Below, one piece after another: positions 45,087 through 53,085 of a DNA stretch of 64,000 nucleotides. The number at the start of each line of letters is the position of its first letter. Position 1 is the first letter of the stretch. The notes under the pieces are model-generated. The model was not told where the DNA came from. It did not search any database and worked only from the letters and a program-made list of their open reading frames with translations. This stretch comes from Caenispirillum bisanense (GTDB taxonomy: Bacteria; Pseudomonadota; Alphaproteobacteria; Rhodospirillales; Rhodospirillaceae), in assembly GCF_039523075.1 (NCBI RefSeq), contig NZ_BAAAEP010000016.1:16226-80225 (forward strand). Reading direction: 5' to 3'. The translations under genes and the position numbers were made by a program.

Positions 45087-46085
45087 ATGAGGACCAGCGG
45101 CCTCAACTACGCCATCGTCGGCGCCTTCGTGCTGGCGGCCATGGTCGGGCTGGTGGTGGCGCTGGCGCTGCTCACCGGCCGTACCGGCGCGACCGTGCCC
45201 TACCACACCCTTTACGACAACGTGAACGGGCTGAAGTACGGCACCCAGGTGCTCTACGAGGGCTATACCATCGGCCAGGTGGAGAGCATCGCGCCGGAGC
45301 GGGAGAACGGCCGCACCCGCTTCCGGGTAGAACTGTCGGTGCGCGAGGGCTGGCCGATCCCCGAGGACAGCCGCGCCGACGTCATGGCCAGCGGCTTCCT
45401 CGGCGGCATCGTCATCAACATCGCCGGCGGCCGCAGCCCGGTGGCGCTGGACCCCGGCAGCCGCATCGCCGGCCGCGCCTCCACCAACCTGTTCGCCACC
45501 CTGCAGGACGTCGCCGGCAGCTTCCAGGACATTGCCGAGAACACCCTGGCGCCGCTCATGCGCAGCCTGAACGAGACGGTCAACGCCATCAACCAGCCGC
45601 TGGCCGACGAAGCGCCGGAGATCCTGCGCCAGGTGCGCGCCCTGACCGAGGACATGGCCCGCCGCACGCCGGAACTCATGGGCAATCTCACCAGCGCCGC
45701 CCGCGACCTGAACGAAAAGGTGCTGAGCGCCGAGAACATCGACAGCCTCAACGCCTCCATCCGCAACGTCGAAAGCGCCACCCGCGACATGACCACCCTG
45801 ACCCAGGGCCTTTTGACCATGCGCGACAGCATCGGCGACGTCATCGCCCGCATCGACACCCTGGTGGATGACAACAGCGGCGAGGTGAACGAGGCGCTGA
45901 AGGACCTGCGCTATACCATGGGCACCATTGCCCGCGACATCGACACCATCACCTACAACCTGGATGCCACCAGCCGCAACATGCTGGAGTTCAGCCAGTC
46001 GATCCGTCAGGACCCCAGCCTGATCCTGCGTTCGCGCGATGTGCCGGAGCGCGGGCCGGGCACCGGCGGCGGTCCCGGACGCTGA
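45087..46085 (+). CDS. mlaD: MCE-domain protein (MlaD-like)
   Basis: The product has 332 residues. A single N-terminal membrane helix (about 8-30) is followed by one MCE domain with VNGLKYGTQVLYEGYTIGQV and GFLGGIVINIAGG. The rest is helical and Thr/Asn-rich and probably forms a coiled coil across the periplasm. MCE proteins assemble as rings that carry lipid. It is longer than E. coli MlaD, which has no such extension. Confidence 0.93.
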   Translation: MRTSGLNYAIVGAFVLAAMVGLVVALALLTGRTGATVPYHTLYDNVNGLKYGTQVLYEGYTIGQVESIAPERENGRTRFRVELSVREGWPIPEDSRADVMASGFLGGIVINIAGGRSPVALDPGSRIAGRASTNLFATLQDVAGSFQDIAENTLAPLMRSLNETVNAINQPLADEAPEILRQVRALTEDMARRTPELMGNLTSAARDLNEKVLSAENIDSLNASIRNVESATRDMTTLTQGLLTMRDSIGDVIARIDTLVDDNSGEVNEALKDLRYTMGTIARDIDTITYNLDATSRNMLEFSQSIRQDPSLILRSRDVPERGPGTGGGPGR

Positions 46086-46117
46086 TCGTGCCTGCACGCA
46101 AGGAGAGGACGCGCCCC

Positions 46118-46795
46118 ATGCCTGCCGCCCGGTTCCCGCTGCCCCGCCGTCTGGCCGCCGTTGCCGCCGCGGCCGGCCTGCTCGCCGCCTGTTCCATCGG
46201 CGAGCCGGCGCCGGCCGACCACTTCTACCGCCTGACGGTGGCGGCCCCCGCCGCGGCCGGCGCCGCGGCCGGCCCGGTGGCGGAGGGCATCGCCATGGTG
46301 CAGTCCTTCGAGGTCAGCGGCGTGCTCAACCAGCGGGCGCTGTTGTGGACCACCTCCGGCGTCGAGCTGCAGCAGTACAGCTATCACTTCTGGAGCGAGC
46401 CGCCGGCCCGCGCCCTGCAGGATGCCCTGGTGCAGGTGCTGCGCGACACCGGTGCCTTCACCGAGGTAGTGACCCCCGGCTTCCGCCAGCGCCCCGACTG
46501 GACCATCCAGGCGCGCGTCAACCGGCTGGAACTGGTGGGGCCGAGCGGCAGCGACTCCGGCGTGCAGAGCGCCCGCGTCGCCATCAGCTTCACCGTCACC
46601 GACGGCTACGGCGAGACGGTGGTGCTGACCCGCAGCTATGAGGAGGAACCGGCGGTGGGTGGCGGCTCGGTGGCGGAAGGCGCGCGGGCGCTGAGCACCG
46701 CCGTGGAAACCATCTACGGCCGCTTCCTGCAGGATCTGCGCGCCACCGCCTTCACCACCGCCACGGAACGCCCGCTCGGCCGCCCGCGGCGGTGA
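46118..46795 (+). CDS. ABC-transport auxiliary lipoprotein (PqiC-like)
   Basis: The product has 225 residues from the ATG at 46118. The signal peptide ends in a lipobox, GLLAACS. The mature part has DHFYRLTV, WSEPPARALQDALVQVL, YGETVVLTRSYEEEP and a final helix, as in the ABC_trans_aux/PqiC family. It should sit at the outer membrane and complete the MCE bridge, in place of a soluble MlaC. A GTG at 46088 is a possible earlier start. Confidence 0.88.
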   Translation: MPAARFPLPRRLAAVAAAAGLLAACSIGEPAPADHFYRLTVAAPAAAGAAAGPVAEGIAMVQSFEVSGVLNQRALLWTTSGVELQQYSYHFWSEPPARALQDALVQVLRDTGAFTEVVTPGFRQRPDWTIQARVNRLELVGPSGSDSGVQSARVAISFTVTDGYGETVVLTRSYEEEPAVGGGSVAEGARALSTAVETIYGRFLQDLRATAFTTATERPLGRPRR

Positions 46796-46845
46796 CCGCG
46801 GCGGCCGGGCGGGGTTGTTGCGAGGGAGAGGAAGCTGCCCCGGAG

Positions 46846-46880
46846 GCGCCCGCTCCGGGACCGACGATCGGAGCGGGCGC
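46846..46880 (+). terminator. Hairpin after the Mla operon
   Basis: Arms GCGCCCGCTCCG and CGGAGCGGGCGC form a perfect 12-bp stem, 50 bases after the last gene. No T-run follows, so it may be a weak or rho-aided terminator or an mRNA-stabilising hairpin. The rest of 46796-47086 shows nothing else I can name. Confidence 0.55.
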
Positions 46881-47086
46881 ACCAGACGCCGACCGGCCAG
46901 GGGATGTTGACCGTCGGCACCGTGGGGGCAGAGGGTCACATGGGCGTCCGGTTGGGGGTCTCAAGCACAATCGACAGCCCGGTCCCGCAAATTTCGCAGG
47001 GAACCCCTGCCTTTCGTACCGTTGATCGGCGACCCCCGGCGGACACATGATGGAAGCGTAGAGGTTCCACGGAAAAGGGGTGGACC

Positions 47087-47434
47087 ATGTTTCCCATCGA
47101 CATCCGCTTTATCGATCTGCAGCAGTCGGACGCCACCGAGGAGTATGTGCGCGAGCGGGCTGAAAAGCTGGCGCATGCCTGCGGGGCCATCACCAGTTGC
47201 CGCGTCACCCTGTCGCGCGACCATGGTGCCCGCACGCCGTCCGTGAAGGTGGCGCTGGTCGCGTCGTTGCGCGGCCGCGGTACCCGCACCGTCTCCGCCG
47301 AGGAGGTGGTTGGCCGGCACGAACCGGGGCAGGCCGTCATGCGCGCCGTGCGCGAGGCCTTCGATACCGCCATGCGGCAGTTCGTGAGCGATCGCAAGAG
47401 CCGCCCCAACCGCATGCAGGAGATTCCGGCCTGA
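47087..47434 (+). CDS. Short HPF/RaiA-family ribosome-associated protein
   Basis: The product has 115 residues with the sigma-54-modulation/HPF fold. It has IDIRFIDLQQSDATEEYVRE, AITSCRVTLSRDHG and EAFDTAMRQFVSDRK. It lacks the C-terminal domain of long HPF. Such proteins bind 30S subunits in stationary phase. Lineage-typical residues after the domain are few. It stands alone before the aminomutase gene. Confidence 0.83.
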   Translation: MFPIDIRFIDLQQSDATEEYVRERAEKLAHACGAITSCRVTLSRDHGARTPSVKVALVASLRGRGTRTVSAEEVVGRHEPGQAVMRAVREAFDTAMRQFVSDRKSRPNRMQEIPA

Positions 47435-47525
47435 ACCAGCCACAGCCGCAGGGGCGCATCCGGCCGCCCGGCCCCCTCGGTTATTGACAAGGGCACCCGC
47501 CGCGCCACAAATCGCGGAACAGATC

Positions 47526-48665
47526 ATGGGAGGCGGCCGGCGACGGCCGCCTCGCCCGTTCCGGCTCGCGATTGGACCGCCGTTGACCGCTCCGTCTTCC
47601 TCCGCCACCGCCGCCGACGCGCCCGCTGCCGCCGTCGATGATGCCCTGGCCCGCGTCGCCGAGCGCTATGCCGTCCGCCTGACGCCGCACCTGACGACGC
47701 ACATGGATGCCACCGACCCCGCCGATCCGCTGACCCGCCAGTTCCAGCCCACCGCCGCCGAGCTGGTGTCGACCGCCGACGAACGCGCCGACCCCATCGG
47801 CGATAGCGCCCACAGCCCGCTGCCGGGGCTGGTCCACCGCTACCCCGACCGGGTGCTGCTGATGCCGGTGGGGGTCTGCGCCGCCTATTGCCGCTTCTGC
47901 TTCCGCCGCGCCGTGGTCGGCCAGGGCGACGGCGTGCTGCCGGCCGACCAGCTGGAGGCGGCGCTGGACTACATTGCCGCCCGGCCGCAGGTGTGGGAAG
48001 TGATCCTGACCGGCGGCGATCCGCTGGTGCTGAGCCCCCGCCGGCTGGCCGATCTGATGCGGCGGCTGGATGCCGTGCCGCATGTGGGCGTCATCCGCCT
48101 GCACAGCCGGTTGCCGATCCACGATCCCGGCCGCGTCGATGCCGCCGTGGTGGCGGCCCTGTCCGGCCTGCGCGACAGCGCCGTGTGGCTGGCCGTCCAC
48201 GCCAATCACGCCGCCGAGTTCACGCCGGAGGTGCGGGCGGCGCTGGCGCGGCTGGCCGATGCCGGCGTTCCGCTGGTCGGCCAGTCGGTGCTGCTGCGCG
48301 GCGTCAACGACAGCCCGGAGGCGCTGACGGCCTTGTTCCGCACCATGGTGCGCAACCGCATCAAGCCCTACTACCTGCACCACCCCGACCTGGCGGAGGG
48401 CACCGGCCACTTCCGCGTCGGGCTGGACGAGGGGCGGCGGCTGGTGAAGGGCCTGCGCGGTACCGTCTCCGGCCTGTGCCAGCCCACCTATGTGCTCGAC
48501 ATTCCCGGCGGTCATGGCAAGGTGCCGATGACGCCCGATCATCTGGTGCCGGCGGCCGAAGGCTGCGTGGTCGAAGACCCCTGGGGCGGCCTGCATGCCT
48601 ATCCACCCGAGCCCGCCCTCGCCCCCCATCCCGCCCCCGCCGCCGCCGCAGGAGAGACGCCATGA
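47526..48665 (+). CDS. Lysine 2,3-aminomutase-like radical SAM protein
   Basis: The product has 379 residues from the ATG at 47526. The radical-SAM cluster motif CAAYCRFCFRR is present, as is EVILTGGDPLVL, RLHSRLPIHDP and QSVLLRGVNDS. The C-terminal PLP-binding region has GLCQPTYVLDIPGGHGKVP. It is either lysine 2,3-aminomutase (KamA) or EpmB, which supplies beta-lysine for elongation factor P; the efp and epmA genes are not in the window. A TTG at 47484 is the first codon of the open frame. Confidence 0.9.
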   Translation: MGGGRRRPPRPFRLAIGPPLTAPSSSATAADAPAAAVDDALARVAERYAVRLTPHLTTHMDATDPADPLTRQFQPTAAELVSTADERADPIGDSAHSPLPGLVHRYPDRVLLMPVGVCAAYCRFCFRRAVVGQGDGVLPADQLEAALDYIAARPQVWEVILTGGDPLVLSPRRLADLMRRLDAVPHVGVIRLHSRLPIHDPGRVDAAVVAALSGLRDSAVWLAVHANHAAEFTPEVRAALARLADAGVPLVGQSVLLRGVNDSPEALTALFRTMVRNRIKPYYLHHPDLAEGTGHFRVGLDEGRRLVKGLRGTVSGLCQPTYVLDIPGGHGKVPMTPDHLVPAAEGCVVEDPWGGLHAYPPEPALAPHPAPAAAAGETP

Positions 48666-49663
48666 ACCGCCAGGGTCGCAGCCGCGCTGCCTCCGGCCAG
48701 GGCCGCAGCTTCCACGATCCGGTGAAGCGCGCCATCCGCAATGCCGGCCGGGCGGAGAAGGAGGCGACGGCCGCCGACGATGCCGCCGCTGCCGCCGGGC
48801 GCGGCAAGAACCCGGGCAAGGGCAAGGCGCGGGCGGACAAGCACGCCAAGGCGGCGCCGTCGCCGCGCAAGGAGGAACCTGCCCGCGCCAGCCGCGACAC
48901 CGGCGGCTTCCACAGTCAGGCGCTGGCGCGCCCCGCCAGCCGCCAGCGCAGCATCCGCCCGCCGGCGGCGCCGGAGCGCGAGGAAGAGGCGGCGGCGCCG
49001 CGTCCGCGCGGCGGCAGCCGGGGCAGGGGCAACGGACCGGCCGCCGCCACCGCCGCCGGCGGTCCCCGCCGCGACAAGGGGCCGCTGCGCTACATCGCCT
49101 TCCACAAGCCCTATGGTGTGCTCAGCCAGTTCACCGCCGAAAGCGGCCAGCGGGCCCTGCGCGAGTTCGGCCTGCCGGCCGAGGTCTACGCCGCCGGCCG
49201 CCTGGACCTGGACAGCGAGGGGCTGCTGCTGCTGAGCAACGACGGCACCTTCATCAACCGCCTGCTCAGCCCCCATCACGGCCATGCCCGCAGCTATCTG
49301 GTGCAGGTGGAGGGCATTCCCGACGATGTGGCGCTCGACCGCCTGCGCGGTGGCGTCACCCTGCGCGACTACACCACCCGCCCGGCGCAGGTGGAGCGGG
49401 TGGAGGGCGAGCCCGACCTGCCGCCGCGCGACCCGCCGATCCGCGAGCGCCGCCACATCCCGACCGCGTGGCTGAAGATCACCCTCACCGAGGGCCGCAA
49501 CCGGCAGGTCCGCCGCATGACGGCGGCGGTGGGGCATCCGACCCTGCGGCTGGTGCGGGTGTCCATCGGGGCGCTGGAGCTGGGCGACCTGCCGCAGGGC
49601 TGCTGGCGCGATGTCGCCCGCCGCGACGTGCTGCCGCCGCCGCCGGCCCCTGACCGACGCTGA
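48662..49663 (+). CDS. RluE/RsuA-family 23S rRNA pseudouridine synthase
   Basis: The product has 333 residues. The first 140 or so are Ala/Arg/Lys-rich and probably disordered. The catalytic domain has YIAFHKPYGVLSQFT, GRLDLDSEGLLLLS with the catalytic Asp, and LTEGRNRQVRRMTAAVGHPT. This plan is closest to RluE, which modifies U2457 of 23S rRNA. Its ATG overlaps the aminomutase stop by four bases, so the two are coupled. Confidence 0.9.
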   Translation: MNRQGRSRAASGQGRSFHDPVKRAIRNAGRAEKEATAADDAAAAAGRGKNPGKGKARADKHAKAAPSPRKEEPARASRDTGGFHSQALARPASRQRSIRPPAAPEREEEAAAPRPRGGSRGRGNGPAAATAAGGPRRDKGPLRYIAFHKPYGVLSQFTAESGQRALREFGLPAEVYAAGRLDLDSEGLLLLSNDGTFINRLLSPHHGHARSYLVQVEGIPDDVALDRLRGGVTLRDYTTRPAQVERVEGEPDLPPRDPPIRERRHIPTAWLKITLTEGRNRQVRRMTAAVGHPTLRLVRVSIGALELGDLPQGCWRDVARRDVLPPPPAPDRR

Positions 49664-49682
49664 TCCGGCCCGACCGGCCGCC

Positions 49683-51878
49683 TCAGGCCGGCTCGCGTTC
49701 GCTGGCGCGGCTGCCGCCGTCGTCGGCTTCGGCGGCCTGGGCGGCGGCGGCCAGGGCGACTTCCAGCTTGGGCAGGGCGACGCGGAACACCGAGCCGTGG
49801 TCCGGCTCGCTCTCCACCCAGATGCGGCCGCCGTGGCGCTCGGCGATCTTCTTGCAGATGGACAGGCCGACGCCGGTGCCTTCATAGGCATCGCGCCCGT
49901 GCAGGCGCTGGAAGATCTTGAACACCTTCTCGAAGTACTGCGGCGCGATGCCGATGCCGTTGTCGTGGACGGAGATGACCCAGGCCTCGCCGCCGGCATC
50001 CTCCTCCACCGTCACCCGCACCACCGGCGGGCGGTCGGGATGGCGGTACTTGATGGCGTTGCCGAGCAGGTTCTGGAACAGGCGGGTGATCTCCGCCTCG
50101 TCGCCCAGCACCATGGGCAGGCGGTCGGGCAGCTCCAGGCTGGCGCGGCTTTCCTTGATGGCGGTCGACAGGGCATCGCAGGCCTGCCGCACCGCCGCCG
50201 TCAGGTCCAGCGGCTTGAGCGGCTTGCCCATGCGGCCGACGCGCGAATACTGCAGCAGGTCCTGGATCAGCAGCGACATGCGATGGGCGCCGGCGACCGC
50301 GAAGCCGATGTAGTCGCGGGCGTCGTCGTCCAGCTTGGCGGCGTGGCGGCGCTGCAGCAGCTGCAGATAGCTCGCCACCGTGCGCAGCGGTTCCTGCAGG
50401 TCGTGGGAGGCGACGTAGGCGAATTCCTCCAGCTCCACGTTGGAGCGTTCCAGCGCCCGGGTCTTGTCCTGGATCACCTCGCGCGCCGCCCGCCGCTGGG
50501 TGATGTCGCGGGCCACCACCACGCTGCCGCGCGGCGCCTGCGGCGACAGGTCGCGGCTGGCGACGTCGATCTGCGGGCTCAGGGTCACTTCCACCCACAC
50601 CGTCGATCCGTCGGGCAGGGCGTAGCGCTTTTCGTACTGGGCGGCGGGGGTTTCGCCGGTCCGCACCTTCTCCGCCGCCTCGCGGCTGAAGTGGCGGTCT
50701 TCCGGCACCGTCAGGTCGAGCAGGGTGCGGCCGACCACCTCGCGCCGCTCCCGCTGCAGGATGCGGGCGAACTGTTCGTTGATCTCGGCCACCACGCCGT
50801 TGGCGTCCACCAGGGCGATGCCGGCGCCGGCGTTGTTGAAGATGGAGCGGAAGCGGCGTTCGTTCTCCTCCACCTTGCGCTGGTTGGTGGCGATCTCCCT
50901 CAGGGCGCCGCGCAGGGCCAGCGCCGTCAGCGCCAGCACCAGCGTCAGCACCACCAGCAGGCCGGCGAAGCGCAGGGTATCGTCGCGCCAGCGGGCGAGC
51001 GCTTCCTCCAGCGGCACCGACAGGCCGATGGCGAGCGGCATGTCGCCGACGCGGGCGAAGGCGGCGAAGCGGTCCTCGTCCTCGGCATGGTCGGCGGCGT
51101 GGCGGGGGATGACGCCGCCCTCGATGGCGCCGCCGCCGCCGGCCGCCAGCAGGCGGGCGCTCATGACGTCGGGCAGCGCCGGCAGGCGCTGGACCGGGGC
51201 GGTGGCGACCAGCACCCGCCCGACCTCGTCGTAGAGCCCGACCAGGCCGCCGGTCCACAGCCGGCCGGCGTGCAGTTCGGTTTCCAGGTAGCCGCGGTCC
51301 AGGCTCATGGCGACGACGCCCAGGAAGCGGCCGTCGGGGGCGCTGAGGCGGCGGCTGGCCATCAGGTCGGTGGTGCGGCCGTCGAAGCCGCCGCCCTCGC
51401 GCAGCGACAGCCGCAGGGCCGGCGCCCGATGGCTGCGGTGCCACTGGAAGGCGGGCCAGTCGGCGAAGGTGCGCAGGTCCGGCTCGGGGCTCGAATTACG
51501 GTGCAGCACCCGGCCCATGGCGTCGATCACCAGCGCCTCGCGCACCGCCGGGGCACCGGCGATGCCGGCCCGCAGGATGCCGGTGGCGCGGAAGCGCTCG
51601 AACTCATAGCGCGCCCAGTTGGCGCCGAACTCGGCGGTCAGGCTGGTCAGGGCGCCGTCCATGTTCTGCAGGGTGGCGGCGGCGTTGAAGGCCAGCGTTT
51701 CCGAAACCGCCCGGCTCATGGCGCGGGCGCGCTCCACCTCGGTGGTGCGGGAGTGCCAGGCAAAGGCACCGCCGATCACCCAGATGAGCAGCGTCAGCGC
51801 AAGCCCGCCCGCCAGGAAGGCGGCCGGCGTGCTGTGCATGACACGGGCAAGGCGGCGATGCGGCATCGCTAGCGGCAC
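49683..51878 (-). CDS. Membrane sensor histidine kinase with PAS domain
   Basis: The product has 731 residues. Membrane helices at about 16-41 and 303-323 frame a periplasmic sensor domain of about 260 residues with a Cache-like plan. A PAS domain follows (about 342-460), then the H-box YVASHDLQEPLRTVAS with His492, and the ATPase domain NLLGNAIKYRH, HDNGIGI, GTGVGLSICKKI. It begins four bases after the stop of a TRAP-type binding-protein gene. No response regulator gene is next to it. Confidence 0.93.
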   Translation of the reverse strand: MPLAMPHRRLARVMHSTPAAFLAGGLALTLLIWVIGGAFAWHSRTTEVERARAMSRAVSETLAFNAAATLQNMDGALTSLTAEFGANWARYEFERFRATGILRAGIAGAPAVREALVIDAMGRVLHRNSSPEPDLRTFADWPAFQWHRSHRAPALRLSLREGGGFDGRTTDLMASRRLSAPDGRFLGVVAMSLDRGYLETELHAGRLWTGGLVGLYDEVGRVLVATAPVQRLPALPDVMSARLLAAGGGGAIEGGVIPRHAADHAEDEDRFAAFARVGDMPLAIGLSVPLEEALARWRDDTLRFAGLLVVLTLVLALTALALRGALREIATNQRKVEENERRFRSIFNNAGAGIALVDANGVVAEINEQFARILQRERREVVGRTLLDLTVPEDRHFSREAAEKVRTGETPAAQYEKRYALPDGSTVWVEVTLSPQIDVASRDLSPQAPRGSVVVARDITQRRAAREVIQDKTRALERSNVELEEFAYVASHDLQEPLRTVASYLQLLQRRHAAKLDDDARDYIGFAVAGAHRMSLLIQDLLQYSRVGRMGKPLKPLDLTAAVRQACDALSTAIKESRASLELPDRLPMVLGDEAEITRLFQNLLGNAIKYRHPDRPPVVRVTVEEDAGGEAWVISVHDNGIGIAPQYFEKVFKIFQRLHGRDAYEGTGVGLSICKKIAERHGGRIWVESEPDHGSVFRVALPKLEVALAAAAQAAEADDGGSRASEREPA

Positions 51879-51882
51879 CCCG

Positions 51883-53001
51883 TCACGGCGGCAGGTGCTG
51901 CAGCGATTCCCAGCGCTGCAGGGTGGTGGTGAAGGCGGTCATGGAGCGCACGGCCTCTTCCACCAGCGGGTCGCGGCGGGCTTCCTCGGCCAGCACTTCG
52001 GCGGCCACCGTCTGCAGCCGCTTGAGAACCGGATAGCTGAACCGTCGCACCTCCACCCCCTGGGCGCGGAAGGTGTCGAGGGCGCGGCCCTGCGGTTGCA
52101 GGCCGGTGGCCATGCTCCACAGCACGTTCGCCTCGCAGACGGTGTTGAGCACGGCGCGCTCCGTTTCAGTCAGCCCGTTCCAGGTGTCCAGCCGCATGGT
52201 CAGGACGTTGATGCTCGACGGTTGATGCCACCCAGGGAAGTAATAGTATCGCGCGAATCGTTCGAAGCCGAGACTCAAGTCGGCCATCGGGGCGCTGAAT
52301 TCAACCGCATCGAGCCGACCGTTGGCGAGGGCATCGTACAGTCCGTCCACCGGTTCCTGGGAAGGAATGCCGCCAAGGCGCTCCAGGATGCGGGCGCCCA
52401 GGCCGGCGATGCGCATGCGCAGGCCGCGGAAGTCCTCGATGCTGTTGATCTCGCGCAGGAACCAGCCGCCGGCTTCCGACACCACCATGTGGCAGGGCAG
52501 GGCCATCAGGCCTTCGGCGGCATAGGCGCGGGCGATGAGGGCGGCGCCGTCGCCGCCGTACAGCCACGCCGCCATCTGCACCGGCGTCGGGCCATAGGGC
52601 CACGAGGCGATCACCCCGGCCAGCGGGATGCGGTCGGCGCGATAGCCGAGCCAGTCCCAGCCGGCCTCGACGCGGCCGTCCTTGATGGCGTCGTAAAGAT
52701 CCTCGCCGCGCACCATGGCGCCGGCCCCGACGAAGTGCAGGGTCAGCGCGCCGCCGCTGACGGCGGCGGTGCGGCGGGCCACCTGCGCCTCGCTGTCGGA
52801 CAGGAACACGAGGCCGGCGGGGAAGACGCTCTGCACCACCAGTTCCCGCGCCTGCGCCGGACCGTGGGCCACCCCGGCGAGCGCCAGGGCCACCGCCAGC
52901 GTCATCATGGCCACGAATGCCGTCGCCGCCCGCCGCCGGTCGCGGCGGCGGGTCGGTCGCGCCGCCGTCGGGCGGCTGCCGTGCGCCTGCATGATCCCCA
53001 T
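51883..53001 (-). CDS. TRAP-type periplasmic solute-binding protein (DctP family)
   Basis: The product has 372 residues. A basic N-terminus leads to a signal helix (about 28-48) and cleavage near GPAQA. DctP-family features include DAIKDGRVEAGWDWLGY, SIEDFRGLRMRIAGLGARIL and YYYFPGWHQPSSINVL. No DctQ or DctM membrane genes are near, so it does not work with a local transporter. It is co-transcribed with the sensor kinase, which has a periplasmic domain, and probably presents a ligand to it. Confidence 0.9.
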   Translation of the reverse strand: MGIMQAHGSRPTAARPTRRRDRRRAATAFVAMMTLAVALALAGVAHGPAQARELVVQSVFPAGLVFLSDSEAQVARRTAAVSGGALTLHFVGAGAMVRGEDLYDAIKDGRVEAGWDWLGYRADRIPLAGVIASWPYGPTPVQMAAWLYGGDGAALIARAYAAEGLMALPCHMVVSEAGGWFLREINSIEDFRGLRMRIAGLGARILERLGGIPSQEPVDGLYDALANGRLDAVEFSAPMADLSLGFERFARYYYFPGWHQPSSINVLTMRLDTWNGLTETERAVLNTVCEANVLWSMATGLQPQGRALDTFRAQGVEVRRFSYPVLKRLQTVAAEVLAEEARRDPLVEEAVRSMTAFTTTLQRWESLQHLPP

Positions 53002-53085
53002 CTCCCCACTCGAAATCGCCGCTCGTCGGGCGGCGCCTTCCGCCTTGAGTCTACTCCCAACCGGCGGCCGGCGCCATGACCGCCA

